DNA from: Hawksworthiomyces lignivorus | Taxonomy: Eukaryota; Ascomycota; Sordariomycetes; Ophiostomatales; Ophiostomataceae | DNA length: 64,000 nt | Direction of reading: 5' to 3' | NCBI GenBank assembly: GCA_002917075.1 | Contig: NTMA01000043.1 | Location: 1 to 64,000, forward strand | In this document: positions 38,304 to 50,811 of the stretch, piece after piece | Numbering within the stretch: the first letter of the stretch is position 1 | How the letters are laid out: every line of letters begins with the position of its first letter | Notes under the pieces: model-generated | Databases searched by the model: none | What the model was told of the DNA's origin: nothing | Seen by the model: the letters and a program-made list of their open reading frames with translations, nothing else | Translations under genes and position numbers: made by a program

Positions 38304-41062
38304 ATGAGGTACGTTCCCTTGCATGATACGAAAGCAGACACACTGGACAATGCTTGGCAGAGCTTCAGACAACGGACGTTTCGTGCACTCTTTGCTGACG
38401 AGATATCGTGGGACACAGCTCTCCGCTTCGCCCCAGCATGGCCTCTGGCAACCGCGGCGCGGCACCCCGGCTGAGCCGCAAGCGGTCGCGGGGTGCGGCT
38501 GACGATGGCGCGTCGTCGGTGGGGATGGCGTCGAGCCCGATTCCGTCGTCGCCGCCCGGGTTTGACGGCATCATCGCCCACGGGCAGGACGACGCGGACA
38601 TGGACGACGACATTGACGAGGACGTGGAGATCCAGGACGACATTGACGAGCTGGACGAGCTGGCCGAGGACGACGTGGACCTGTTCCGCGAGGGCTTCGA
38701 GCGGGACTACCGCGAGAAAGACGAGAACGACCGCTACGAGGGCATCGACCTGGACGACGACGGCGACTTTGACCAGATGGACCTGGGCGACCGGCGGCAG
38801 CTGGAGGCGCGGCTGAACCGGCGCGACCGCGAGGTGGCGCGGCGCCAGCGCGGCATGCCGGCGGCGTTCTTGCCGGGCGAGGACGACGAGGACGACGACG
38901 AGGCGGGGCTGGCCGAGCTGACGGCGCAGCCGCGGCGCCGCCGCCATCGCATGGACGAGGACCCGGACGACCTGCTGGACGGCGCCGGCGACATCCTGGA
39001 TGAGGAGCTGTCGCTGGAGGCGCTGCAGGACGTCAAGGCGGCCAGTCTGACCGAGTGGGTGGCGCAGCCGGCCGTGCAGCGCACGATCCGCCGCGAGTTC
39101 AAGGCGTTTCTGACCGAGTACACGGACGAGAGCGGCCTGTCCGTGTACGGCACGCGCATCCGCACGCTGGGCGAGGTCAACGCCGAGTCGCTCGAGGTGT
39201 CGTACGACCACCTGTCGTCGGCCAAGGCGATCCTGGCGTACTTCCTGGCCAACGCCCCCGCCGAGATGCTGCGCCTGTTCGACGACGTCGCCATGGACGT
39301 CGTGCTGCTGCACTACCCGGACTACGAGCGCATCCACGCCGAGATCCACGTGCGCATCTTTGACCTGCCCGTGCACTACACGCTGCGCCAGCTGCGCCAG
39401 TCCCACCTCAACTGCCTGGTGCGCGTCAGCGGCGTCGTCACCCGCCGCAGCGGCGTCTTCCCCCAGCTCAAGTACGTCAAGTTCGACTGCACAAAGTGCG
39501 GCGTCACGCTGGGGCCCTTCCAGCAGGAGGCCAACGTCGAGGTCAAAGTGTCCTACTGCCAGAACTGCCAGTCGCGCGGTCCCTTCACGCTCAACTCGGA
39601 GAAGACGGTCTACCGCAACTACCAGAAGCTGACGCTGCAGGAGTCGCCCGGCACGGTGCCGGCCGGCCGCCTGCCGCGCCACCGCGAGGTGATCCTGCTG
39701 TGGGACCTCATCGACCGCGCCAAGCCCGGCGAGGAGATCGAGGTCACGGGCATCTACCGCAACAACTACGACGCGCAGCTCAACAACCGCAACGGCTTCC
39801 CCGTCTTCGCCACCGTGCTCGAGGCCAACAACGTTGTCAAGGCGCACGACCAGCTGGCCGGCTTCCGCCTGACCGACGAGGACGAGCAGCGGATCCGCCG
39901 CCTGGCGCGCGACCCGCAGATCGTCGACAAGATCGTCGCGTCCGTCGCGCCCAGCATCTACGGCCACGCCGACGTCAAGACGGCCGTCGCGCTGTCGCTG
40001 TTCGGCGGCGTCGCCAAGACCCGCCGCGGCGCCCACCACGTGCGCGGCGACATCAACGTGCTGCTGCTGGGCGACCCGGGCACCGCCAAGTCGCAGGTGC
40101 TCAAGTACGTCGAGAAGACGGCCCACCGCGCCGTCTTCGCCACGGGCCAGGGCGCCAGCGCCGTTGGCCTGACCGCCAGCGTGCGCCGCGACCCCCTCAC
40201 CTCCGAGTGGACCCTCGAGGGCGGCGCCCTCGTGCTCGCCGACAAGGGCACCTGTCTCATCGACGAGTTCGACAAGATGAACGACCAGGACCGCACCTCC
40301 ATCCACGAGGCCATGGAGCAGCAGACCATCTCCATCTCCAAGGCCGGCATCGTCACCACCCTGCAGGCCCGCTGCGGCATCATCGCCGCCGCCAACCCCA
40401 TCGGCGGCCGCTACAACGCCACCATCCCCTTCTCCGCCAACGTCGAGCTGACCGAGCCCATCCTGTCGCGCTTTGACATTCTATGCGTCGTCCGCGACAC
40501 CGTCGATCCGGCTGAGGACGAGCGCCTCGCCCGCTTCATCGTCGACTCGCACAGCCGCAGCCACCCGGCGCTGCTCGACGACGCCGACGCCGAAGCCGCC
40601 GCCGCCGCCCAGGCACAGAAAGAACAGGCCGCTGCGCAGGCCGCCCAGGCCGAGGGCGCCATCCCCCAGGAGCTGCTGCGCAAGTACATCCTGTACGCGC
40701 GCGAGCGCTGCTCGCCCAAGCTCTACAACATGGACGAGGACAAGGTCGCCCGCCTCTTCGCCGACATGCGCCGCGAGTCCCTAGCCACCGGCGCCTACCC
40801 CATCACCGTGCGCCACCTCGAGGCCATCATCCGCATCGCCGAGGCCTTCTGCCGCATGCGCCTCTCCGAGTACTGCGCCGCCCAGGACATTGATCGCGCC
40901 ATCGCCGTCACCGTCGAGAGCTTCGTCGGTAGCCAGAAGCTCAGCTGCAAAAAGGCCCTCGCCCGCGCCTTTGCAAAGTACACCCTCGCTCGCCCCGGCC
41001 AGGGCCCCGGCCGCCGCCTCGGCGGCGGGGGCGCGCGCACTACAGCGATGGCATCTGCTTAG
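38304..41062 (+). CDS. mcm2: MCM2 replicative helicase subunit
   Basis: Main exon 38438-41062 codes for 874 residues from an internal ATG. An ATG at 38304 with donor AG|GTACGT and acceptor CCCCAG|C at 38436 would add a 5-nt first exon (Met-Ser) in frame, so the start is either site. The acidic N-terminus is typical of Mcm2. A C4 zinc finger (CTKC...CQNC, about 350-378), Walker A GDPGTAKS (near 546), Walker B LIDEFDKM (near 606) and arginine finger LSRFD (near 676) are all present. Mcm2 is part of the Mcm2-7 ring loaded at origins in G1. Length and motif set are normal and no lesion was seen. Codons are strongly GC-ending, producing long spurious antisense ORFs. Confidence 0.97.
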
Positions 41063-41500
41063 CGGGCGGCGGTCCGGCGAAGGCAAGAGAGAGGGCACAC
41101 ATGCATTTGTATAGAGGTTCACGACGAGATGGCGTTTTGGCTGGTAAAGGGGACTTGCACTCTTGTTTTTTCTTTGCTTTTGTCTCTTTTTTTCCTTGTT
41201 CCAACTGGTTGATTGTTTGTCATCGTTTGCACGCAGTCGTTTATTTTGTTTGCAACCTCCCAAGTGGTATTGTAATGAGAAAACAGCAAAGAATGGAGGA
41301 CTTATACTATGTAGCTATGGTTATGAAAATAAAGAAAAATACCAAGAAATCTCTTTGTAGAGCCGCTTCTTTCGTGCTAATTCATGATGATCATCGCATT
41401 CGACCACCTTCTCTCTCGCTAATATCCACCCTGGGCTGCCCTCTTGCTCTCCCATTCAGCACAGCCCAGACTTTCTCTTCTTCTGCCTCGCTCCCCCCTC
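41063..41500. other. Convergent 3-prime flanks
   Basis: 438 bp between the stops of MCM2 and the small protein below. AT-rich with AATAAAG at about 41328, a plausible polyadenylation signal. No gene seen. Confidence 0.5.
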
Positions 41501-41977
41501 CTAATCCGAATCCGAGTCCTCTACCGGCGTCGACGCCGCCTCGATCTTGAGTGCCCTCCCGTCCGGCGCGTCCAGGATCACCCGCAGGTTGACGTCGACG
41601 ACAACGGGCCGCGGCGGGGATTCGTCGCCCTCGGCGGGCGGCCGAATGGTCACGCGCCAGATGCCGGTGATCAGGGTAGGGTCCTGCGCGTCGCGCACGA
41701 AGTCGCGGATGCGGATGGTGACCTTGGCAGAGACGGCGACGCTGGAGCCGCGCGCCGTGTAGCCCGAGGCCACGAGCTCGTCGTAGCCCATGGCGCGCCC
41801 GTCAACCACGGCGCTAGTCACGCCGGGGATGTACAGCGCGTCCACACCAGCGCGGAGGCGCTGCGCCTCGCGCTCCTTTGCGACTTCCGGGTCTTCGCCT
41901 GGTAGCACCGGGTCCTGGTTGAACATCTGCTCCAGCGCCTCCTGCCACGTCTCGGCGCTCGCGTAGACGCTGGGCAT
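41501..41977 (-). CDS. Small protein, possibly NTF2-like (SnoaL fold)
   Basis: An intronless ORF of 158 residues. An N-terminal helix pair (ETWQEALEQMFNQDP, EVAKEREAQRLRAG) is followed by LYIPGVTSAVVDGRAMGYDE and a series of predicted strands (VAVSAKVTIRIRDFV, TGIWRVTIRP, PVVVDVNLRVILD). That order resembles NTF2/SnoaL-like domains, which are small ligand-binding or enzyme folds, but no catalytic residues can be assigned. Third-position GC is high and matches the neighbouring housekeeping genes, supporting a real gene. Likely cytosolic. Function unknown. Confidence 0.72.
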   Translation of the reverse strand: MPSVYASAETWQEALEQMFNQDPVLPGEDPEVAKEREAQRLRAGVDALYIPGVTSAVVDGRAMGYDELVASGYTARGSSVAVSAKVTIRIRDFVRDAQDPTLITGIWRVTIRPPAEGDESPPRPVVVDVNLRVILDAPDGRALKIEAASTPVEDSDSD

Positions 41978-44896
41978 GGTGAAAGAATTCGCGTGAGATG
42001 GAGAACAACTGGGGGAAATTCTGCGTATGCGTCTGCCACGTAGGATTCGGGGAAGTGTTCAGGAGAGAGTGCTGCTGTTCAGAGGGTGGAGGGATGGAGC
42101 TCTAGGAACCCTGGCTTGGATGCCTTTGCGTTTGCTGGGTCAATTGGGTTCATACAATCATTCATTCATACATTCATACATGCGCAAAAGGGATAGAAAT
42201 GAGAACGCTGTATCGAAGAGGCCAACGAGGAAAGTCTTTCGAGAGAGACAAAGGATACGACGCACAGAGAGAGCTACGGGAGAGGGCTATGAGAGAGGGC
42301 TGCGGGGAGAGTCACTCAATCGCCCCTCTCTGTCTGATGCTCACTCTCCTCCTCTTCTCACTCTCCTAGCCAACAAGCTACAAAAATTAAAGAGTGCGGA
42401 GATCCGTCCCTTCTGGGCTTGGCATAATGAAAGGCCCCCAGGGGCAGGGGTAGAGAGAGTGGGAAGACTAACACGATTTTGTTCTAATGCGTGTGTCAAT
42501 GGGATTGGAAGACCTCTACGCATGGCTCTGAAGGGGTAGAAAACAAAGCTAGCCAGGATGCGCCCAGCCAGACACCAGAGCCGGCAGATTAGTGGCCGTG
42601 GTGAACTTTTGCACCCTCACCGTCCAGGTTGCCAGCCCTCTCACCTCCTCTCTCCTTCATGCATGCGCCATGTGCAACTGTCGCTGCGATGGACTTTGTG
42701 TTTTCCGGTATATCTTCGTACCATTTATCGTAAAAAGGCTGGCTTTTCATCTCCCTCAATATCCCCCCCCTTTTCTCCCCCTTTCCAGTAACCTGTAACC
42801 TGGGAGACAAGTCAGTTACATTGCAGTCTCATGGTAAGCACAGCATGCATGTGAATATGCACCCGTGAGTGCGTAATACATCTTTGTGTGCAGCAAATCT
42901 GCATGAAATAAAGGAATTAGAAGAGCCAGAAGTGAATGAAACCTATCCTTTTCGATCTGGAGCAGCTGTAGAATCGATCCAGCAAGCTACAAAATATGAC
43001 AGAAATATGAGAGCAAGAAGAACGAGCGGGGACGCTCTACAAGCTACCAAAATATCTTAACCAAGCTTGATCTAGTAGCCATTGGCGAGTCTGGGATAGC
43101 ACTCCACTCTATGCGTCTAATCTTACAAGCTACTCGTACAGTACGGAGGAAATGCTGCGAAAAATACGTGTGTGCTGTGCTCCAAAGATACGAAATGTGC
43201 GATGTGCTCGTAGAAGCTGATGGTGTCAGCATACGGGGGCTTTTAGGTATCAGCCCAAGCAATCCATCGGCGAACTGCTGCTGGGCGGGAAAAAATAAAG
43301 ATATTGAATCCCGCGGCAGCACTGCACTCATTCCCCGGCTGGCCACCGCACTCCTGCGGGTCAAGACTCGTGAATCCGTGCATTCAGTGCAATTCCTCAG
43401 AGCATTCGGAACACACCCGCCAGAAGCGGGGCCTGCCCTCTCTATGAGGTGCCAAAAAGGTGGCAGCTCAATATATGCTATAGGTAAGATTAGGACCATA
43501 ACATACCTAGGCATTAGTGACAAGTCTGTGAACTAAAAAAAAATTAGTGCCCCAACAAGTCCTTTGATCCACGGCTATCTTAGGCGTAACTCGCATTTTC
43601 CACGTTTCGCACACATGGGAGTGTGGCTTTGGAGTGGTGGCTTGATAGGATGAGGGTTTGACGTGACATCGCGTGAACATCTAGACCTTTCACAACACGG
43701 CCGAGCCGTAGCCTAAGCCGTGGATGACGATGATGTCTAGCATACGAAGTATTCAAAGGGAATTTGCTCGGCTTACAGTCGGTTATAGATAGTACAGTTT
43801 TACAAAGAGTATCATTGCATACAGCATATTGCATATTGTATCTCTTTTTTTTTTTTTTGTTTCTCATTTTCAATCATGATCTTAATTACGACTGATGCAT
43901 TGATAACTGGCACAGGATTTAATGAAGCCAAAAAAAACGCCTTTATTTACGCAAGAACGTAGTCTCAATAACTGGGTTTTCCAAACGCGCCCTAACCGCG
44001 CAATATACACGCAATGCATGCTGCTGCTGCTATAAAGAATGAAGCTTGAACTTTTCTCATGGTAACAAATATGGGCAAGAAGCAATTGTTAGATCATTGC
44101 CCATAAGGCACAACCCAACCTTCCATGATAGCCCCTCCATCTTAGACATCTGCCATCCTACGTCTCTTTTGATATGTACTAGCCACCAATCCAATCATAT
44201 CCCGAGACTGGTGTGCCCCTTACATTTTCTATGTTCGCAAAAAGATTTAAAACGAATATGGTCGTCTCACACGGCGGCTTATGCACATTCCTGACAGTAA
44301 GGAGAATTGTATACTAGTTCCTTGATGCTTTGGTATTCTCAGGCCAAGCGGCTCGCGGAATTGTATCCGGTGTGAGACCAGTATTGGCTTCAATTTAAAG
44401 TAGACTGGACCAGTTTTCTCACCGAGAAATCAAAATGGAATCTCTGAACGAGAGAGGGGATTGGGCATGTCTAGATATACAATCATGCCATTTCATACCA
44501 CAACGGCGATCTTAAACATTTTCTTCAAGGTATTCATCAGCTAGACATCTAAAATAGATAAAGATTCGAGCAAATATATTATCCATATATTTCTATCATA
44601 TGGCGAGTTAGAGTTGGCCAACTGACAGTCTTTCTTTTCTTAAGAGCCAATTGACAATGAGACACTCCTTTGTAGTACTTGTTTCTACCTTTTAAATTAA
44701 TTGACATCCGCCTTGTAGAATCTCCAGAGCGAATGTGGAAGGTATTTGGCAAATAAGAGGAAGATTTTAAAAGTAGAAATGTCGAAATTAGCTGGTTCAT
44801 GGGGAATCATTATCAGATTAATATTCAATAGGCGCTTACACAATATACACACAAAGCTGCAGCCGCAGAAAAACAAAATCGACACATTTCGTCTTC
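41978..44896. other. 2.9-kb intergenic region
   Basis: No gene could be supported. ORFs at 43111-43536 (+) and 43523-43044 (-) overlap each other, lack recognisable motifs and are probably chance. 44200-44880 is AT-rich and includes the 3-prime flank of the zinc-cluster regulator. Confidence 0.5.
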
Positions 44897-47800
44897 CTAT
44901 ATCTGATGCAGCTGATTCCAGAATATGGTTGGATCCCCAGTCTGGTAGGATGGATTCCCCGATTCGTCAAACAGCCAGAACCAGTCGAGGTTGACGCCAT
45001 GGTCTGCACCAGCCACCTCCGGAAGACCCCACTGAACAGGCGAGACCTCGTGCATGGAGGGCAGAGCGCCCATGTCCTCTACGGCCTCTACGGCGCTGAC
45101 ATTGGCAACATCTGCCACATTAGCCACCCCACCAAGAAGATCCAGCTCCTGGGACATTCCCTCTGGAGGCCGTGCAGGCTGCTCGTGCTGGTGCTGTTGT
45201 TGAAGAAAGCCGTGCGTTGGTACTTGTGTCTGCGTTTGCGTTTGTGGCTGCGGCTGCGGCTGTGACTGGGAGATGAAAGCGTTGTCAACATCGATAGCAT
45301 CAAGCCGAGGCGAGGGCGCCATAGACGGCGCTGCCGTCTCGCCGTCGTCCTTGATGTCTAGCAGCGCCTCGTCGCGCGCCGTGTTGGCCAGAGGCCGCCC
45401 GTGCCGACGCAGCCGCTCCAGCTTCGCCCAGCGGAAGTCACGGAAATCGTACTCGGCTGGATACTCTCCGATCAGACGGTATTCGCTGCCACGAGCCGGT
45501 GTTAGTGGTATAAGCTTTGTGGGTAGTGAGTGCTGGAAAAAAAAAAAAAAAGGTCATACGTAGAAAAGGCATCAATATCGGCTCGGCTCAACAAGTGCGC
45601 ACATTCACAGCGAAGGAGCCGATGCACGGCTTCGACATACTTTTTTGATATGTTAACAACCGACGTAAAAGGGATGGCGCATATAAGCACGATGGAAGCG
45701 AAATGGCCAATTAGCCGAACTCACCAACTGTTTCATAAACTCGGACCGCATTGCAATTTCGCGGATAACAGACAGGAGATGCGGGAGGGCTTCCATTAAT
45801 TCGGGGGCTCTCGGGTCGATATTGGGATCGATCTCAGCCAGCCGCCGCGGCTCAAATAGAAGAACTAGGACATTAGGATATCATGAGCAATCAATACGAA
45901 AGAGGGCAGAAGAAGACGCACTTTCCAGGGCGACGTACGCCTGAACGCCAATCTGTGGGTCGAAGCTGATGCTAGCTTTGAGACCTTCCGAGACCAGGCC
46001 GGCAATGGGCAGAGCTCTGGCGATACGACTCCGCCGCACAGACAATATCAGGTCGGCCTTTTCAGCAGGCGAGCGCTGATAGACGAGCAGGGCGGCGCGA
46101 CCGGCCACTATGTACAGGTTGTGGCGCAGGATGTGCAGCAGCAAAAAGGTGACGAGGCGGTCCTGGTGCAGAAACATGTTATCGCGGGAGAAGACGAAGC
46201 GCCGCGGCAGCGACGCCACGACGTCTTCGATATCGGCTTCGATGGCGGCCAGCTCAGCCGACAGCCGGGCCACGCTCTGCTCGTGGTGCGACGCGCGGAA
46301 GGCAAAGTGCAGAGCGCGCCGCCGCACCGCAGCCGTGCGCAGCAGGTAAGCCGACATGTCGAGCGCCGTCGGTGCCGCTGCTGCTGCCCTGCCGTGGGCG
46401 GGCTTCTCGGGCCGCGCGGTCGAGGGCGTTCCTGCATCACTGTTGCCTGTAGGAAGGGCCTGCTCTTCGTCGCTTGCGTCGTCGTCTGGCTTGAGAAACA
46501 GAGGTTCTGTCGTGACTTCTTCATCATGGAGGAAGCTTGCGTGGTCGCAGGGCAGCTGCAGGCGGTAGATGTTCTCATCGACGATGTGGAAGCCGTAACG
46601 GCCGCCGTCTACGATGGTGTCGGCGTAGAACGTCGACCAGGCTAGCCGACGCAGGGCCTCGGGCGTGAGCAAAGGCGATAGTTGCAAGTTGGGAGCCAAT
46701 CTTGTCGGATATGTGCGGTCGAACGTCTGGAGGGACATCATCTGCATCATCCTGTGTGGAGAATTGGTAAATGCTCACTCTGCTCGTCGAGTAGAGATGC
46801 GTTGAATGAACACTCACCTGGCACAATTCGCACCCAGCAGCCAGGCGGATGCAAAGTTTCCGCGGTTGATGTCGTACTGCTGAGCAAGCAAGAGGACCTG
46901 TGACGAGTCAGCAATCTCGTAGCATAAGGCGCGACAGATCTGGGTTTGTGTGTCACACCATAAGCTGGATGGCGCCGAACTCTTGGAAAATGCGTGGAAT
47001 GACAAGTGCTATTGCTGCATCGGCCCACGTGTCTGCCTTTGCTAGATTCTCCGGTGTAGCATCGCCGGCAAATCTGCTCAAAAGAACATATCAGCACAAA
47101 CTTTTGATATCTTTAGGGCCTATTTGGCTGCTGGCTTTTCCTTACCGCAGGGCACTCGCAATCATGATGAGTGTAAGCTCACGTGGTGCCTTGCTTTTTG
47201 AGAGGAGACGGTTGAAATGAAGCTGGTGGACGAAGGCGTAAAATCCAAAATCTAGCACGGTAAAGGATGTTAGGAGCTACAGCGGTACTATTTCCTTTTT
47301 TGACCCTTCTTTATCCTTTTTAGGTTCTCCACTGCCTCTACAAACCACTGAGAGAAGTCTGGTCTGGTAAATGCACTCACGGTGGACAGATGAAAAGTAG
47401 AGTTGTATGAGCTGCTCTACCTCTCCTCGCGAGGGCAGCTGACCTAATGGAAGAGGTGCTGGGGGATTTGTCGGCGTCAAGTGCGCGGTGGGAGAAACGG
47501 GGGTGCTCAAATTGGTATACAATGCAGTGAAGGACACAGCCGCGGGTGCCGTTGCCGCTGTTAAGGCTGGTTCTGAGATGACAGGAGCGCTGACCAGCGT
47601 TCTGTCCACAGTCTGGTCCGTCACGGACCCATAGTAGCGCTGAGGCGGCGAAAATGCCGCTGTTTGGTGCTGGCGTTGCAACTGCTCTGCTTCAGTAGGC
47701 GACAGCTCTGGGAGTATCGCGTGAGACGGAATTGTCGGCGAGGTTGGATCCGGTGCGAATGACACAGAGGCTGGCAACAATGGGGCCTCCGTGCTGCGTC

Positions 47801-48372
47801 CAGTCTCGTCTGCACAGACATCTCTGGATGCTGTGCTGCCGCCGCCGCCGCCGCCGCCTTTACTTATGGGCTGCCGTATGCATTCCATGCCCATATGCCA
47901 GCACCTCTGACATCTGCTTTGCACGTCGCCAACGCATTTCAGCTGGTGATAGAAACGCAAAGAACACGCATATCCGGTTAGACAAAAACCACGCAAGGTG
48001 GGCAAACGCTATGAGCAAGGGAAAACACACCTTTTTCTCACGGCATGCGACGCACGCTGCCGCGTTGGGCAGTTTGGGGGCCCGAGGGACCTTCCGCTCG
48101 TTCGGGTCGGGCCACTCGCAGGGCCGACGACTCTTGAAGCACTGGCGGCACACGGGCTTCTTCTCGTCGCACTTTACGCGCCTCTTCCGACAGGTGCGGC
48201 AGCCCGTGCGCGTGCGTTTGGAAGGCGCCCGCTTCACGGCAAGAGCAGCATCGGCGTTGTCGTCGTCTTCGCTGCGGTCGGCGCTGCTGCGCTCAAGCTG
48301 CCTTCGCAAGGAAGGGGAGCGAAGACTCACCGTGTCAGCGTGTGCGCTGATCGTCGGGGATACGCCATCCAT
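44897..48372 (-). CDS. Transcription factor with two tandem Zn2Cys6 clusters
   Basis: Nine exons, 947 residues: 48372-48031, 47942-47381, 47251-47146, 47073-46959, 46897-46818, 46751-45922, 45864-45725, 45639-45560 and 45485-44897. All junctions are in phase. Cluster 1 has Cys58, 61, 68, 75, 78 and 85 (spacing 2-6-6-2-6). A second complete cluster has Cys107, 110, 117, 125, 128 and 135 (2-6-7-2-6), with intron 1 between Lys114 and Leu115 inside it. A Ser/Pro/Thr linker leads to the fungal-specific TF (middle homology) domain, for example FGFYAFVHQLHFNRLL, WADAAIALVIPRIFQEFGAI and LRRLAWSTFYADT. A Gln/Pro-rich tail ends with an acidic-aromatic segment (LDWFWLFDESG). Nuclear. It is placed to control the adjacent glycosidase, sulfatase and transporter (inference). 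Confidence 0.93.
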
Positions 48373-48922
48373 GCTTCCTTAAGTTTTCATCCATGAGACT
48401 TTGAAAAGATAGTTTCTCGCACCCTAGGTATAGAGAGAAGGAACAGAGTTACTTTATCCAACCGCAGCTAGGGCCACTGGATCGGACTTGGGGGAGGAGG
48501 CAAATAAAATTATGCTTAGGAGCTTTAACATACAAAAATGAGACAAAGACCGGCGGACTTTGTTAGTGGGCCGCTAAGTTTCGTGGGCTCGGGTCCGCCC
48601 ACTCCGGTAGCCATGCTCGCCATGTAAGACTGGAGGCGGGGAAGGCAATGGGGGCTATGAGATGAATAGCAAAACAATCCACAAGTGCAATGGCAAAAGA
48701 TTTGGAGTTATTCCTTAATTGACGAATGAGAAGTTTACAGAAGAATAGATTTAACAGTTTAGCTATGAAGAGATGCATAGAAGCTACTCGTCTACTCGGC
48801 ATAACGATTAGGCGAGGACGAAACAAAACAGCTGCAGTGCTACGGGCGAATGCTGCAGAGATTACGCACCCTTTTTACGTTTTTTTAAGCTATGTACAAT
48901 CGTCCGGTCGTATAGCCCTGAC
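48373..48922. other. Promoter of the zinc-cluster regulator
   Basis: 550 bp between the regulator start and the stop of the glycosidase, both on the minus strand. No ORF or clear repeat of interest. Presumed promoter and terminator sequence. Confidence 0.5.
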
Positions 48923-50811
48923 TCAAGAAAATGAAATCAAGACCACCTCAGATGCTGCAACCGTTACGGTAGGGCTGGATAGCGGAGTCGCGACGATTTT
49001 GCCTGAAGGCACTCCATCGGCCGTCTCAAATGACTGGCCAGCCCAAGTTCTGCGTGAAAGTAATTAGTCTTGTTGAATGAAGTATGCCCATAGGACAGGC
49101 AGACAGCACATGGGAGACAATATGTAAGAGGAAAAGGAGATAGGAGGGAGGCTGCGACTTACATGCCGTCAGTGCTGGTAGTGTGCGGAATGCTAAGCCG
49201 TTTGACTGTTGCAGTCTTGGCATGCGCCGGAATACCACCAGAGAGGGTCACGCTGAGCGCATTCCGTTGGGTGGCACCCACCTCGGCTACTTGCGAGTTG
49301 ATGAGAACCAGCCGCGCTAGCTGGCCGTGCTCCCAGACGCCGTATGTGGCGAGATTGCTCACCGTGTTGTCGATCTCCGCCAGCATCGCTGCACCGCTCG
49401 ATCCGATGGCCTCGTTCACGACAAGCAGGCCGTTGTATTCCGCCATGATGTGCGGCCTCTCGATGCCCGTGCCGTTGGGAAACCCCCAGCCGGGTTGGAA
49501 GACGGCAAACCGGCGGTTGGGCGTGCTGTGCAGGTAGACGCGTTCGGCGCCCATGGCGGCCGCCTGCAGCATGAAATCCACCGCCCAGACAGCCGACTCG
49601 CCCGTGTTTGACAGCCCGTCAATACCCTCGCTGGACGCAGGAGATTTCTGTCGTCAGCACCTTCACTTCTCAATTGTGCGCATCAGGGGAAGGCCAAGTC
49701 GGGACAAGGCGTAAAGACGTACCCAGCGTATGTGTTTGTTTCGCCCTGCCCAAAAAAACAAATCACACAATGTCAGCTCTGCTTCAATTGCTACTAGCCT
49801 ACGCCCAGTGCCCACATACAATGAAGTATCTCTTCCCATAGCTCTGCGTTGCTAGCAGGCCGGGGTACAAGGCGGTGAGATTTCTGCGGATGGAGGCCTT
49901 GTTCATGAGAGTGCCTGATGGGCCTCCTGGCTGCGCTCCAGGGGCGGTCGAGTACTGCGTCTCAGAGGTATAGATGTGCTCTTCCATCACACTGCAAGTC
50001 TTGTTGATCTTGGCTTCGCCCAAGACGCCTGCCTCGAGGGTATCACGGAGGCCCCACGGGGAAACGTTCACCTCTGAGCCGATTTGGAGGCTGGGCTGGC
50101 CTTTTCCGCCCATTTTGATATTATCCAAGACTATGTTCGCCAGCGGCAGCCACGTCTCCAAGTAGGTGGCGCCATCCTTGAAGTAGAAGTTGGGCTCGTT
50201 GCCAACCTGGACGAGGTCCAGTGTGACGTGGCTGGTGAGGTGCCTGCGCGATCCCTGGAACGCCTCTGCCAGCATCTTCGACTGCACGTCCACCTCAGTC
50301 TGGTTGTATTCGTTGAGGCCGAACGTGAATAGTGTCGCGGCCGGCAGGTTGCCAGCAATAACGTAATAGTCCAGGCCGATCTGCACCGTGGGCCGGTTGG
50401 TAAATGGCCCATAGACAACGCCCAGCTGGCTGTCGTCCCACAGAGGCAGCGACGTGTTGACATAGGCGGTATTTTCGCTGGTTCCTAGTAGAAATTGGGT
50501 CAGGAATGAGAGTCTAAAGCTTGACAGAAGTAATTGGAACACATACCACCAACACGAACTGCAGGCGGGCGGCCAGTCCGCGCCCCTAGGTTGTTTAGCA
50601 GCTGGTTGACGTACAGATTCGGCTGTCCGGTAGCATTGCCGGCATACGACGGCCAGTACCCAAACTCCAACGACATGCCAACCAAGTTGGGGCTCAGAAG
50701 CTTGGCAAATGGCGGCTGGGAAGTTGGGACTGAAACAGAAGCATTGCCAGTAATTGCCACAGTGGTAGCTGCGGCACGAGCCGCTAATTCAGCGAGAGAT
50801 GCTGGAATCAT
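48923..50811 (-). CDS. GH79-family glycosidase (beta-glucuronidase-like)
   Basis: Five exons: 50811-50547, 50484-49820, 49745-49723 (23 bp), 49630-49163 and 49049-48923, coding for 515 residues. The retaining TIM-barrel motifs of GH79 are visible: LSPNLVGMSLEFGYWP near the start, RVGGTSENTAY across intron 1, acid/base Glu185 in VQVGNEPNFYF and probable nucleophile Glu312 in FIGETNTYAG, which is encoded by the 23-bp exon. The C-terminal beta domain ends TVAASEVVLISFS. Family knowledge: GH79 enzymes release glucuronic or 4-O-methylglucuronic acid from glycans and conjugates, and include heparanases. The N-terminus (MIPASLAELAARAAATT) is a poor signal peptide, so the protein may be intracellular unless an upstream exon was missed. 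It lies between the regulator and the sulfatase, same strand. Confidence 0.9.

Noticed and set aside
38216..40306. 696-codon ORF antisense to MCM2
   Set aside because: A shadow of strongly GC-ending codons in MCM2; composition is Val/Leu/Ala/Arg monotonous and no domain is visible, while the sense strand is an unmistakable MCM2.
43044..43536. Overlapping ORFs on both strands
   Set aside because: Neither strand shows a motif or codon bias like the neighbouring genes.
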